From positions 1-64,000 of the forward strand of contig NZ_QRDW01000008.1 in NCBI RefSeq assembly GCF_003385955.1: DNA of 64,000 nucleotides. The letters run 5' to 3'. Shown here piece after piece: positions 33,437 to 42,458 of the stretch. The notes beneath the pieces are model-generated. The model had not been told where the DNA came from. It searched no databases and was given only the letters and a program-made list of their open reading frames with translations. Made by a program: the position numbers and the translations under genes. Numbering within the stretch: the stretch's first letter is position 1; each line of letters opens with the position of its first letter. The stretch comes from Aestuariispira insulae. Lineage in GTDB: Bacteria > Pseudomonadota > Alphaproteobacteria > UBA8366 > Aestuariispiraceae.

Positions 33437-35035
33437 ATGAGTGATGAAAAACGTCCTGAATATGTCGTGGGGCAGGATAATGTCGAGAAATTCGGTTTCG
33501 ACGTCCATAACCCCGTATTCTTTCTTTCCGGTCTTGTGACCGTCTTATTTGTTCTTTTTGCCCTGATCTTTAAAGAAGACGCCGCCAAGATGTTCGGCGA
33601 TCTGCGCCCGTACCTGACCAACAATTTTGATTGGGTATTCATGATCGCGGGCAATATCTTCGTTCTTGTCTGTTTGTTTCTGATCGTCTCACCCTATGGC
33701 AAAATTCGCCTGGGCGGCCAGGATGCGAAACCTGATTATTCCTATGCCGGTTGGTTTGCGATGCTGTTCGCGGCCGGTATGGGGATCGGCCTGATGTTTT
33801 ATGGCGTGCTGGAGCCGGTCTATCACATGCAAAATCCGCCGCTGGGTGTTGATCCGGCGAATACGGAGCTGGCGCGTGAAGTCGGCATGGCGGCAACCAT
33901 CTTCCATTGGGGGCTGCATCCCTGGGCGATCTACGCTGTTGTGGCGCTGGCGCTGGCCTTCTTCTGTTATAACCGGGGCTTGCCGCTGACCATCCGCGCA
34001 GCGTTTTATCCGCTGGTGGGTAAAGCCGCCTGGGGCTGGTTCGGTCATATCGTTGATATCCTGGCTGTGTTTGCGACCCTGTTTGGTCTGGCAACCTCGC
34101 TGGGCCTGGGCGCGGAACAAGCCGGTGCCGGTCTGAGCTACCTGTTTGGTATTGAATCCACTGATTATACCAAGGTTGCTCTCATCATCGGTATCACGGC
34201 TGTTGCGCTGATTTCTGTCGTGGCAGGCCTTGAAGCGGGTGTGAAACGCCTGTCCGAGATCAATATGGTGCTGGCGGCTGTGCTGCTGATCTTCATCATT
34301 GCTGTGGGGCCGACGCTCGATATTGTCGCAGGCTTCTTCAACAATACCGTGGCCTATCTGGAGCATCTGCCAGCTCTGTCTAACTGGATCGATCGCGAAG
34401 ACGAAAGCTTCATGCAGGGCTGGACCACCTTTTATTGGGCCTGGTGGATTTCCTGGTCACCGTTTGTCGGCATGTTCATCGCCCGTGTGTCCCGTGGCCG
34501 GACCGTCCGGGAATTCATCACCTGCGTTCTGATCATTCCGACCCTGGTCAGCATCCTCTGGATGACGGTCTTCGGCGGCACTGCCATCGACCAAATCGTC
34601 AATGATGGCTATCAGGGTGTGACCGAGACCATTGCAGCCTGGACCCCGGAATTGTCTCTGTTCAAGATGCTGGATCAGCTGCCGATGACTCAGATTGCGT
34701 CTCTGGTCGGTATCGTTCTGGTGATTGTCTTCTTCGTAACCTCGTCCGATTCCGGCTCGCTGGTGATCGACACCATCACCGCCGGGGGCAAGGTGGATGC
34801 ACCGACCCGCCAGCGTGTTTTCTGGTGTGTGATTGAAGGCCTGATCGCGATTGCGTTGCTGCTGGGGGGCGGGCTCGCCTCGTTGCAGGCGGCGGCCATT
34901 GCCACCGGGTTCCCCTTTGCTATCGTCCTGGTCCTGATGTGTGTGAGCATCATCATTGGACTGGCGCGCGAGAAAAGGCGTGTTTGGGGCGCGTCCGGTA
35001 AAGTGGCGAAAGAGGCAGCTAAAGAAAAAGCCTGA
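33437..35035 (+). CDS. BCCT-family betaine/choline/carnitine transporter
   Basis: A 532-residue inner-membrane symporter with about twelve helices that takes up trimethylammonium compounds with sodium or protons. The family signature is in FYWAWWISWSPFVGMFIARVS region (only its tryptophan-rich core is cited here; about residues 330-350), GMGIGLMFYGVLEPVYH is in helix 3 and FFVTSSDSGSLVIDT in helix 10. The ATG at 33437 follows GGAGGT. Substrate, whether glycine betaine, choline or carnitine, cannot be told from sequence; the betC and betaine-type methyltransferase genes elsewhere in the window make choline or betaine likely. A bidirectional terminator shared with pepN follows. Confidence 0.93.
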   Translation: MSDEKRPEYVVGQDNVEKFGFDVHNPVFFLSGLVTVLFVLFALIFKEDAAKMFGDLRPYLTNNFDWVFMIAGNIFVLVCLFLIVSPYGKIRLGGQDAKPDYSYAGWFAMLFAAGMGIGLMFYGVLEPVYHMQNPPLGVDPANTELAREVGMAATIFHWGLHPWAIYAVVALALAFFCYNRGLPLTIRAAFYPLVGKAAWGWFGHIVDILAVFATLFGLATSLGLGAEQAGAGLSYLFGIESTDYTKVALIIGITAVALISVVAGLEAGVKRLSEINMVLAAVLLIFIIAVGPTLDIVAGFFNNTVAYLEHLPALSNWIDREDESFMQGWTTFYWAWWISWSPFVGMFIARVSRGRTVREFITCVLIIPTLVSILWMTVFGGTAIDQIVNDGYQGVTETIAAWTPELSLFKMLDQLPMTQIASLVGIVLVIVFFVTSSDSGSLVIDTITAGGKVDAPTRQRVFWCVIEGLIAIALLLGGGLASLQAAAIATGFPFAIVLVLMCVSIIIGLAREKRRVWGASGKVAKEAAKEKA

Positions 35036-35071
35036 CGCGGCGCCTGAACAGGCAAAGCCGACTCAGTAACT

Positions 35072-35107
35072 AAAAAAGCCCCGCCGGTTTGGCGGGGCTT
35101 CTTTTTT
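35072..35107. terminator. Bidirectional terminator between the BCCT gene and pepN
   Basis: A 10-base-pair stem AAGCCCCGCC / GGCGGGGCTT with a GGTTT loop, an A-run before it and CTTTTTT after it, located between two convergent stop codons. Confidence 0.9.
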
Positions 35108-35127
35108 GTCTGGTCACCGCCCGGATT

Positions 35128-37767
35128 TTAACCGGCAAGCGACTTACTGGCGATCTCGTAGACATCCTTGCTCAATTCTCCGGATTCCAGAACATGGCTG
35201 ATGGCGGCCTTCATCTTTTCCTGATGCCCACTGTCGAACCGTCGCCACTGACCGAGCGGCCCCATAAGGCGGGCGGCAACCTGTGGATTGATCTTGTCGA
35301 GCGCGATGACCTGTTCAGCCAGGAAATCATAACCGCTGCCGTCCTGTACATGGAAATGGAGTGGATTACCGATACAAAACGCCCCGATCAGGGAGCGGAC
35401 CCGGTTCGGGTTTTTCATGGTGAAGGCGGGATGCTCCATCAGGCCACGCACGTCATCCAGGGTGTTTTGCCGCGCCGACATGGCCTGGATACCGAACCAT
35501 TTATCCATCACCTGCTGGTTACCCTTCCAGCGCTCTTCGAATGCTGTGAGACAGCTGGCACGTTCCGGCACATCCATATCCGTCAGATACCGCAAAGCGG
35601 CCATGGCATCGGTCATGTTGTCGGCCTGATCGAAATGGGATTTCAACACCGGGGCGGCCGTGTCGCCATCGGCGCTGCCAAGATAGCCAAGTGCGACGGA
35701 ACGCAGCGCACGATGGCCGGCCGCTTCCGCGCCGGGATCAAATCTACCGTCTTCCAGACGGTGGGTTTCGTAGAGATGCTGGAACTGGTCCCGGTGAGCG
35801 GTGCCGATGGCCCGGCGCAGATGTTCCCTGGCCCCATGAATGGCCTCCACGTCAACGACTTGCATCTGTTCAGCGACATAATCTTCAGACGGCAGGGTCA
35901 GGGCCAGGGCTTTGAAGGCAGGATCGATTGCCTGATCACGCGCGATACGGCCCATGGCATCCAGGAAAGCGGGGTCAACATCCGGCTTGCCGCCGTTTTG
36001 CAGAGTTTCGACCATTTCCAAAATCAGGCTGACGCCGTAATCCTGACCGGCATTCCAGCGATTGAACGGATCGGCATCATGTGCCATTTGGAAGGCCTTT
36101 TCCGGGTGTCCCGCGTCGGATTTCAAAATCACGGGGGCGGAAAAACCGCGGTTGATGGAAAGAATCGGTTTCTCCCCGACCCCCTCAAAAACAAAATCCT
36201 GTTCCGCCTTGGTCAGGGTCAGCACATGTTCTCGCGCCTCCACCCCATCAAACCGGCAGCTCAAATCCTGGCCATCCTGACCGATCAGGGCGGTACGTAG
36301 GGGGATATAGAGCGGTTGCTTTTTTTCCTGGCCCGGGGTCGGTCGGGTTTCCTGGCGCACCCGGATGCGGAAGGTTTTGGCGGTTTCGTCATAATGTTCG
36401 GAAACGGTGACCAACGGGGTGCCTGACTGGGAATACCAAAGTTTGAAATGGGAGAGATCCATATCATTGGCATCGCTCATGGCAGCGGTGAAATCATCAC
36501 AGGTGACGGCCTGGCCGTCATGGCGCTCGAAATAGAGCTTCATGCCCCTCTGGAAACCGTCCTCGCCCAGAATAGAATGCATCATACGGATGACTTCGGC
36601 ACCTTTTTCATAAACAGTGGCGGTATAGAAGTTATTAATCTCGATATAGCTGTCCGGGCGCACAGGGTGTGATAGAGGGCCTGCATCCTCCGGGAACTGG
36701 CGCGCGCGCAGCATACGGACATCCTCGATCCGCTGCACGGCATGGGAACGCTGGTCTCCGGAAAATTCCTGGTCGCGGAAGACGGTCAGGCCTTCCTTCA
36801 GGCTGAGTTGGAACCAGTCTCGGCAGGTGACACGGTTGCCGGTCCAGTTATGGAAATATTCATGTGCCACAATGCCTTCGACCAATGCGAAATCAGCGTC
36901 CGTCGCGGTTTCCGGATCGGCCAGGATGTATTTGGCATTGAAGATATTGAGGCTCTTATTTTCCATCGCGCCCATGTTGAAATCGGAAACGGCGACGATG
37001 TTGAAAATATCCAGGTCATATTCCAGGCCAAATCGCTCTTCGTCCCATTTCATCGAGCGGATGAGCGAATCCATGGCATAAGCGCAGCGGCTCTCGTTGC
37101 CATGTTCGACAAAGATCCTCAAGGTGACGTCACGATCACCCATGGTGGTGAATCTGTCCTCCATCATGGCCAAGTCACCCGCCACTAGGGCAAATAGGTA
37201 AGAGGGTTTCGGGAAAGGGTCGTCCCAGACCGCATAATGACGGCCATCGGGCAGATCACCATTTTCCACGTTATTGCCATTGGACAGCAGCACCGGATAG
37301 TCGGCCTTGGGCGCGCGGATTGTCACCCGGTAGGTGGTCATCACGTCCGGGCGGTCCGGGAAGAACGTGATCCGTCGGAAGCCTTCCGCTTCACATTGGG
37401 TGCAGAACATGCCGTTCGACTGGTAAAGCCCTTCCAGCTTGGTGTTAGCCTTGGGATTGATGCTGGTCTGAATCTGAAGCTCAAATTCTTCTGGCAGATC
37501 GCGCAAGGTCAGGCTTTCTTCAGTCAGCTCATAGCGCCCGTCCGGCAGTTCGCGGTTGTCGAGCCAGACCGATACCAGCGCCATGTCCCTGTCACCGTCC
37601 AGTTCCAGTGGCACCTCCATTCCGGCCAGCCGGGTGACGGCCATTGTGGTGGTGACCAGGGTGCTTTCCGGATCCAGGTCAAACACCATCTCCACATGGC
37701 GCAGCCGATAGGCGGGCGCGGTATAGTCCTGAAGACGGATGACGGGCGGGTTAGTATCTGCGCTCAT
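35128..37767 (-). CDS. pepN: Aminopeptidase N (alanyl aminopeptidase)
   Basis: A cytosolic M1-family zinc aminopeptidase that removes N-terminal residues from peptides. The 879-residue length is normal. The exopeptidase motif GAMEN is at about 266-270, and the zinc site HEYFH (302-306) with the third ligand glutamate at about 325 matches the pattern HExxH-x18-E of E. coli PepN. The C-terminal helical domain of PepN is present (ALGYLGSADGDTAAPVL, and YEIASKSL at the end). The ATG at 37767 is chosen because it directly precedes the family core; the ORF is open 19 codons further. It may follow the SGNH hydrolase gene's transcript by 26 bases. Confidence 0.95.
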   Translation of the reverse strand: MSADTNPPVIRLQDYTAPAYRLRHVEMVFDLDPESTLVTTTMAVTRLAGMEVPLELDGDRDMALVSVWLDNRELPDGRYELTEESLTLRDLPEEFELQIQTSINPKANTKLEGLYQSNGMFCTQCEAEGFRRITFFPDRPDVMTTYRVTIRAPKADYPVLLSNGNNVENGDLPDGRHYAVWDDPFPKPSYLFALVAGDLAMMEDRFTTMGDRDVTLRIFVEHGNESRCAYAMDSLIRSMKWDEERFGLEYDLDIFNIVAVSDFNMGAMENKSLNIFNAKYILADPETATDADFALVEGIVAHEYFHNWTGNRVTCRDWFQLSLKEGLTVFRDQEFSGDQRSHAVQRIEDVRMLRARQFPEDAGPLSHPVRPDSYIEINNFYTATVYEKGAEVIRMMHSILGEDGFQRGMKLYFERHDGQAVTCDDFTAAMSDANDMDLSHFKLWYSQSGTPLVTVSEHYDETAKTFRIRVRQETRPTPGQEKKQPLYIPLRTALIGQDGQDLSCRFDGVEAREHVLTLTKAEQDFVFEGVGEKPILSINRGFSAPVILKSDAGHPEKAFQMAHDADPFNRWNAGQDYGVSLILEMVETLQNGGKPDVDPAFLDAMGRIARDQAIDPAFKALALTLPSEDYVAEQMQVVDVEAIHGAREHLRRAIGTAHRDQFQHLYETHRLEDGRFDPGAEAAGHRALRSVALGYLGSADGDTAAPVLKSHFDQADNMTDAMAALRYLTDMDVPERASCLTAFEERWKGNQQVMDKWFGIQAMSARQNTLDDVRGLMEHPAFTMKNPNRVRSLIGAFCIGNPLHFHVQDGSGYDFLAEQVIALDKINPQVAARLMGPLGQWRRFDSGHQEKMKAAISHVLESGELSKDVYEIASKSLAG

Positions 37768-37793
37768 ATAAATCTGCTCTTCACTTAAGAGGG

Positions 37794-38432
37794 TTAGTCG
37801 AACCAGCGGCGCCAGGGCCGCCAATTTTCAATCAGCCGGGACAGGAATTCATAACCCGCGCCGGTGGGATGAACACCATCACCTTCATTCAGACTGTGAT
37901 CCCATTCGGGCGTGTCGGCAAGATGGCCATGACAATCTAGATAGGGGATATCGAGCCGCTTTGCCAGGGTGGAGAAACGGGCATTCAATTCCGTGACCCG
38001 ATCTGCATGAAACCGATAGGTGATGCCCTTGCCGGGGCTGATTTTCGGATTGTCCCGGCGCACTGGTGTCGGTCCTAACCATAGAACGGGCCAGGTTGCG
38101 GCTGAGGCGGTCAAAACGGCCTCGGCATTTTCCAGGGATTGTGCCAGCGAAACCCTCCGGCTGTCCTGTTCATCCGCGATATCATTCAGGCCGAACATGA
38201 AGGTGATGCCGGCGGGGACATGGCCGGGCAGGCGTGCACGGCATTCATCCTGCCAGCGATCCCGGATCTGGCTGCTGGTCTCGGCGCGTACGCCGAGATT
38301 ATAGCAGGTGAGGTCATGGCCGTTTGCCGTTATTTCCGCTGCGCTCAGACGCCCTGGCCAGCCCCGGCAATCAGCGTCGCCGGTGCCGTTGGTAACGCTG
38401 TCGCCGACAAAACAGATCCGCCGAAGGCTCAT
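37794..38432 (-). CDS. SGNH/GDSL-type esterase
   Basis: A 212-residue SGNH hydrolase without signal peptide. Block I FVGDSVTNGTGD carries the nucleophile serine (about residue 12), block II has the glycine in the GVRAETSSQ segment, block III is GLNDIADEQ with the asparagine, and block V is EGDGVHPTGAGY with the Asp and His. All four catalytic positions are present, so it should be an active esterase, lipase or acyl-transferase on small substrates, but which is unknown. The ATG overlaps the cca stop by 4 bases, so it is the last gene of the DUF1285-NUDIX-DUF6111-cca operon. Confidence 0.88.
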   Translation of the reverse strand: MSLRRICFVGDSVTNGTGDADCRGWPGRLSAAEITANGHDLTCYNLGVRAETSSQIRDRWQDECRARLPGHVPAGITFMFGLNDIADEQDSRRVSLAQSLENAEAVLTASAATWPVLWLGPTPVRRDNPKISPGKGITYRFHADRVTELNARFSTLAKRLDIPYLDCHGHLADTPEWDHSLNEGDGVHPTGAGYEFLSRLIENWRPWRRWFD

Positions 38433-39694
38433 GCAGGTAATTCCCGATTGTCCGTGGCAAGCTGGCGCAGTTTTTCCTGGCAGGCAGAAAGATCGGGCCG
38501 GAATCCTTCATGGATCCACCAATCCCGGACTTGGGCAAGCCTCGCACCGATCGCGGGGCCTGGGGGCAGGCCCAGATCCTGTGCGTCCCGGCCACGTAGC
38601 TCGAATCTGGGCAGACCGGTTTGTTCGGCATAGTCGATGACATCATGCCAATGGCCGGGCGCTTCTACCGCGAGGCCGATCATGGCGGCATCAATTGCAC
38701 CTTCGGGCCCGGTCCGGAAATAGGTGAGAAAAAAGTCACTGTCGCCCGGTTGCTGGCCGTTAAACGGTTTTGAGAGGATCTCAGAAAAGCGATGCTGTTC
38801 CGCATTGGACAGGCGTAAGGCGCGGGCATGCTTTTTGGCATCCGCAAAATCCATCGCATCATAGAACAGGCAGGCCAGGCGCCGGATCGGGTCGGCAGGT
38901 CCGCGTTCCTTTTCCAGTGCGATCAGTCGATTAAGATGGTCCAGTCCGGTTTCGTCAAAATGAATGGCGCCGGCAGCGGAAAGCATTTCAAAGACACCGG
39001 CGCTATACATCAGGCGCAGGCTCGGGGCCGGATCATCCGCAGCAAGAAGCTTTAGCAACTCCACCCGCACGCGCTCGGCGGCCAGCCGGGGCAGGTGGAC
39101 GGCCATGGACTGGCAGGCGGCAATGGCTTCGGCATCGGGCGCGCCCTTGCCATAGTGAGCGTAAAAGCGGAAATAGCGCAAAAGCCGCAGGACATCCTCT
39201 TCCAGCCGGGTCTTGGCATTGCCTACGAACCGGATATGACCGGTTTTTGCATCTTCGACACCGTTGAAAAAATCAGTGATCAGCCCTTCGCCATCCATAG
39301 AGAGCGCATTCATGGTGAAATCACGCCGGCTGGCATCTTCCTTCCAGTCATCGGTGAAGGCGACTACCGCATGGCGACCATCGGTTTCCACATCTCGGCG
39401 CAGGGTCGTGATTTCATAGGGGATATGACTGGCAATGGCGGTGACCGTGCCATGTTTCAGGCCGGTTGGCACACATCGGATACCCGCCAGTTCCAAAAGC
39501 TGCTGAACCTTTTCCGGCGGCAGGTTTGTGGCGATATCAATATCGCCGATCGCGCGTCCCAACAGCGCATCACGCACACAGCCGCCAACGAAACGGGCCT
39601 CCCCGCCGCCATTGGATAGACAATCCATCACCGCACGGGTTTCCGGGGTGGCCATCCAGGGCTGTTTCGGCAGTCGGGTTTGGTGCGCAGTCAT
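38429..39694 (-). CDS. CCA tRNA nucleotidyltransferase
   Basis: Adds or repairs the CCA end of tRNA. The 421-residue class II enzyme has GGCVRD (residues 37-42) and the metal-binding DID (51-53), followed by RRD (about 104) and DFTMNALS, plus the neck-region RLEEDVLRLLRYFRFYAHYG. The C-terminal half is an alphaproteobacterial form. It sits in the middle of an operon whose four genes (DUF1285, NUDIX, DUF6111, cca) occur together in many alphaproteobacteria, here overlapped on its end by an SGNH hydrolase. Because it could be a CCA-adding or an A-adding enzyme, no symbol is given. Confidence 0.93.
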   Translation of the reverse strand: MTAHQTRLPKQPWMATPETRAVMDCLSNGGGEARFVGGCVRDALLGRAIGDIDIATNLPPEKVQQLLELAGIRCVPTGLKHGTVTAIASHIPYEITTLRRDVETDGRHAVVAFTDDWKEDASRRDFTMNALSMDGEGLITDFFNGVEDAKTGHIRFVGNAKTRLEEDVLRLLRYFRFYAHYGKGAPDAEAIAACQSMAVHLPRLAAERVRVELLKLLAADDPAPSLRLMYSAGVFEMLSAAGAIHFDETGLDHLNRLIALEKERGPADPIRRLACLFYDAMDFADAKKHARALRLSNAEQHRFSEILSKPFNGQQPGDSDFFLTYFRTGPEGAIDAAMIGLAVEAPGHWHDVIDYAEQTGLPRFELRGRDAQDLGLPPGPAIGARLAQVRDWWIHEGFRPDLSACQEKLRQLATDNRELPA

Positions 39695-39722
39695 GATATC
39701 TGTCAGCTAAAAATATGTTGGC

Positions 39723-40034
39723 TCATTGCTGTGTTGGTTCGTTTGTTGGCGCATCTTCGAAATGGCCGGGGACCAGGACCCCGTCTTCCATGCGCGGCGG
39801 CACATAGATGCTGTCCCGGTCATGGGTGCTCGGGATCCCGATGATCAGCAGGCTGACGACGGTAAGGATGCAGCCGCCGCCGATAAGCCAGGGCCAGGGC
39901 AGCTTTTCCCATTCCGGCAAAGGTTCGCCCGTTGCCATCGCCTTGGCTTTGTGGCGGCGCAGCTTCATCCAGAAGAAATACAGCACCGTCGGTGCGATCA
40001 GCGGAAGAAGAATTGTCAGAATTAACTTAATCAT
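39723..40034 (-). CDS. DUF6111 family membrane protein
   Basis: A 103-residue protein with two transmembrane helices (about residues 3-22 and 47-67) joined by a basic loop (KLRRHKAKAMA), and a soluble tail ending in DSIYVPPRMEDGVLVPGHFED, the most conserved part of DUF6111. Its position between a NUDIX hydrolase and cca is the usual one. The activity of the family is unknown. Its start overlaps the NUDIX stop by 4 bases (ATGA), which indicates translational coupling, and it is 28 bases from the cca start. Confidence 0.85.
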   Translation of the reverse strand: MIKLILTILLPLIAPTVLYFFWMKLRRHKAKAMATGEPLPEWEKLPWPWLIGGGCILTVVSLLIIGIPSTHDRDSIYVPPRMEDGVLVPGHFEDAPTNEPTQQ

Positions 40035-40654
40035 TGCTCACTCAATATATCCACCAGATTAACCAGCATGCCGGCTGTCGCGCCCCAGATATAATACTCC
40101 AGGTAGGGCATGACATAGAAATAGCGTGTCTTTCCCTGCCATTCGCGTGACCGTTTTTCATGATTTTCCCGGGCCATGAAAAACGAGAGCGGCACCTCGA
40201 ATATTTCTGCGACCTCAAAGGAATCCGGGCTCAGGGAAAAGGGCGGCCGCACCAGGCCGACAACCGGTGTCACATCAAATCCCGTTCTGGTGATATAGCG
40301 GTCCAACTGGCCGATGGTTTCGATATGGCGGCGGTCGAGGCCGATTTCTTCCTCGGTTTCCCGTAAGGCGGTCTCAATCAGGCTGTCATCATCCGGTTCT
40401 ACCCGGCCACCGGGAAAACTGACCTGGCCGGCATGGTCATTCAAATGATCGGTCCGCTTGGTCAAAAGCACGGTCAGGCCGTCCTCGCGCTCGATGATCG
40501 GGACTAATACGGCGGCGGGGACAAGCCGGTCGCGCACTGGTGCCATGCCGGGATTCAGATCATCATCGCCCCGGTTGCGCCCCAGCGGGCGATTGATGAA
40601 TTGATCGAGGATTTGCTGCCGTTCCAACGGGTATTCCATGCTTTCCGGTTTCAT
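40031..40654 (-). CDS. CoA-pyrophosphatase-like NUDIX hydrolase
   Basis: A 207-residue NUDIX protein. The NUDIX box, of the form Gx5Ex7REUxEExGU, is at about residues 82-106 (GGRVEPDDD ... RETEEEIGL), and the upstream VSFPGGRVEP plus the C-terminal VPLSFFMARENHEK match the NudL/CoA-diphosphatase group that hydrolyses CoA and acyl-CoA to phosphopantetheine and adenosine diphosphate. The stop overlaps DUF6111 by 4 bases and its ATG overlaps the DUF1285 stop by 4 bases. Its ratio to the neighbouring genes should therefore be fixed by translation coupling. Confidence 0.9.
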   Translation of the reverse strand: MKPESMEYPLERQQILDQFINRPLGRNRGDDDLNPGMAPVRDRLVPAAVLVPIIEREDGLTVLLTKRTDHLNDHAGQVSFPGGRVEPDDDSLIETALRETEEEIGLDRRHIETIGQLDRYITRTGFDVTPVVGLVRPPFSLSPDSFEVAEIFEVPLSFFMARENHEKRSREWQGKTRYFYVMPYLEYYIWGATAGMLVNLVDILSEQ

Positions 40655-41247
40655 ACGCTGCCTAAGGGAAAGAAAGAACCATGGCTCCAGACGCCCAAAA
40701 TCGTCTGTCCGTTTTCTTCCCCCTCTTCCGCGGGCCCTTCTTCCGCAAGATTGGCCAGGTCAAAAAAGACCGCCCGGCCGATCAAAGCTTCCAGGCCGTC
40801 CCTGACATGGATGTAAGGTGATGGTGTGCCTGTATCAAGATCTTCTTCAATCCGAAGAGTGTGGTTTTCATCCAGAGCCACCCAATGATCCAGATTGGTC
40901 CGAAAGCCCAATTTTTGCTCGCGGCCGCTGCCCTCGACGGTCATTTCAACCGCGACAAAGGGCGCATCCTCAACCTCGATTCGGCCTTTTTCCCCGGGGG
41001 TGACCAGCCAGAAATCGCCGTCTTTATCCCGTTGCAGGACGGTGGCGAAAAGCTGGCACAGTTTGATCCGGTCGATCGGGCTGTCTTGATAATGCCAGCT
41101 GCCGTCCCGTTTGATGCGGATATCAAAGTCGCAATAATGGTCGGGCCAGGGAAAACCGGAGAAGCCGCCACCTGTTTCCATCAGCTGTTTAAGCCTGGTT
41201 GGCGCGGTTTCTTTCATCTTTGATTGCGGTTTTTTATCTTGGCTCAT
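40651..41247 (-). CDS. DUF1285 family protein
   Basis: The first gene of the cca operon: a 198-residue cytosolic protein with the pattern CDFDIRIKRDGSWHYQDSPI, FFWLVTPGEKGRIEVEDAPF (noted as WLVTPGEKGRIEVEDAPF), and FRTNLDHWVALDENH that marks DUF1285. The family has no established activity, but a structure of a member shows two domains with a possible ligand pocket. Its stop overlaps the NUDIX start by 4 bases. It is divergent from the MoxR gene; the 182-base region between them is AT-rich and should hold both promoters. The C-terminal tail is rich in glutamate. Confidence 0.85.
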   Translation of the reverse strand: MSQDKKPQSKMKETAPTRLKQLMETGGGFSGFPWPDHYCDFDIRIKRDGSWHYQDSPIDRIKLCQLFATVLQRDKDGDFWLVTPGEKGRIEVEDAPFVAVEMTVEGSGREQKLGFRTNLDHWVALDENHTLRIEEDLDTGTPSPYIHVRDGLEALIGRAVFFDLANLAEEGPAEEGEENGQTILGVWSHGSFFPLGSV

Positions 41248-41429
41248 CCCTGGGATGTCTTTCTCGCGATTATTTTATGATACAAAGATCTGTTAAGACT
41301 TATATAGTCATTAGACCATATACTGGGAATTAGACAGTTTTCATTACTGTTCAACCCTGTTGTCCGAAACTGGTTACCGGCAGATCCCTGGACGGGTCTG
41401 TGCGGCCCAAAAGCTCCTGGAGGTATGCC
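41248..41429. promoter_or_regulatory. AT-rich divergent promoter region between the cca and MoxR operons
   Basis: The 182-base region includes the near-palindrome GACTTATATAGTC (about 41297-41309), TATA-rich blocks and the sequence GGAGG (41419-41423) for the MoxR start. Both operons must be transcribed outward from here. No -35/-10 pair is convincing enough to name. Confidence 0.45.
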
Positions 41430-42458
41430 TTGTCCAAGCTCGATTCAGACGGCACTGTGGAAACCGAGACCTTGGAACCTGTTCCGGATATCGAAAACCA
41501 GTTGGAACAGATTGTCGATTCCATGAATCGTGCCCGGCAGGAGATCCAGCGGGTTATCATTGGGCAGGACCAGGTCGTCGACCAGTCCCTGATCACCCTT
41601 TTGGCCGGCGGGCATGCCCTGATGGTTGGCGTGCCGGGGCTGGGCAAGACGCTTTTGGTGGAAACCTTGGGGCGCGTGCTGGGCTTGGATGAAATGCGCA
41701 TTCAGTTCACCCCGGATTTGATGCCGGCGGATATCCTGGGATCTGAGGTGCTGGAGGAAGGCGATGATGGAAAGCGCCATTTCCGTTTCATTAAGGGGCC
41801 GGTTTTCACCCAGCTTCTGATGGGTGACGAGATCAACCGCGCCAGCCCGCGCACACAATCCGCCCTGTTGCAGGCCATGCAGGAAGGGCGGGTGTCGATC
41901 GCGGGGGAATATCACCGTTTGCCGCAGCCGTTTCATGTGCTGGCGACCCAGAACCCGATTGAGCAGGAAGGCACCTATCCGCTGCCGGAAGCACAGCTGG
42001 ACCGGTTCCTGGCTCAGATCAATATCGAATATCCCGACAGCGCGTCGGAACGTGAAATCATCCTGGCCACCACCGGCGTCAGTCGGGCGCAGGCGGATCG
42101 TGTGCTGACGTCGGAAAAGCTGCGCGATGCCCAAAAACTGGTGCGTCATGTGCCGGTGGGCGACAGTGTGGTAGAGGCCATCTTGACCCTGGTCCGCAGC
42201 GCACGGCCGGAAAGCAGCCCGCTGGAACTGGTCCAGCGCCATGTGGCCTGGGGACCGGGGCCGAGGGCCAGCCAGGCACTGATGCTGGCGGTTCGGGCCC
42301 GTGCGGTGCTGGACGGACGATTGGCACCATCCGTTGATGATGTGATCGCGTTGGCAAAACCGGTGCTGCAGCATCGCATGGCGCTGAGCTTCAGCGCGCG
42401 TAGCGAGGGTGTGACCTTACAGGATGTCGTTGGAGGCCTGACGGAGCAGTTGCGTTGA
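41430..42458 (+). CDS. MoxR-family AAA+ ATPase
   Basis: A 342-residue AAA+ chaperone-like ATPase. Walker A GVPGLGKT is at about 67-74, Walker B LLMGDEIN at 129-136, and sensor 1 and arginine-finger motifs follow (ATQNPIEQEGTYPLPEAQ and LDRFL). MoxR proteins mature or assemble other proteins, often periplasmic ones handled by the DUF58 and von Willebrand A proteins encoded beside them. The start is a TTG at 41430, chosen because GGAGG sits six bases ahead; a GTG at 41400 precedes the Shine-Dalgarno. Its TTGA stop overlaps the DUF58 start by 4 bases. Confidence 0.92.
   Translation: MSKLDSDGTVETETLEPVPDIENQLEQIVDSMNRARQEIQRVIIGQDQVVDQSLITLLAGGHALMVGVPGLGKTLLVETLGRVLGLDEMRIQFTPDLMPADILGSEVLEEGDDGKRHFRFIKGPVFTQLLMGDEINRASPRTQSALLQAMQEGRVSIAGEYHRLPQPFHVLATQNPIEQEGTYPLPEAQLDRFLAQINIEYPDSASEREIILATTGVSRAQADRVLTSEKLRDAQKLVRHVPVGDSVVEAILTLVRSARPESSPLELVQRHVAWGPGPRASQALMLAVRARAVLDGRLAPSVDDVIALAKPVLQHRMALSFSARSEGVTLQDVVGGLTEQLR

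Noticed and set aside
35089-36300. 400-codon open frame on the plus strand opposite pepN
   Set aside because: Antisense to pepN with shadow-type composition; a clear M1 aminopeptidase is on the minus strand.
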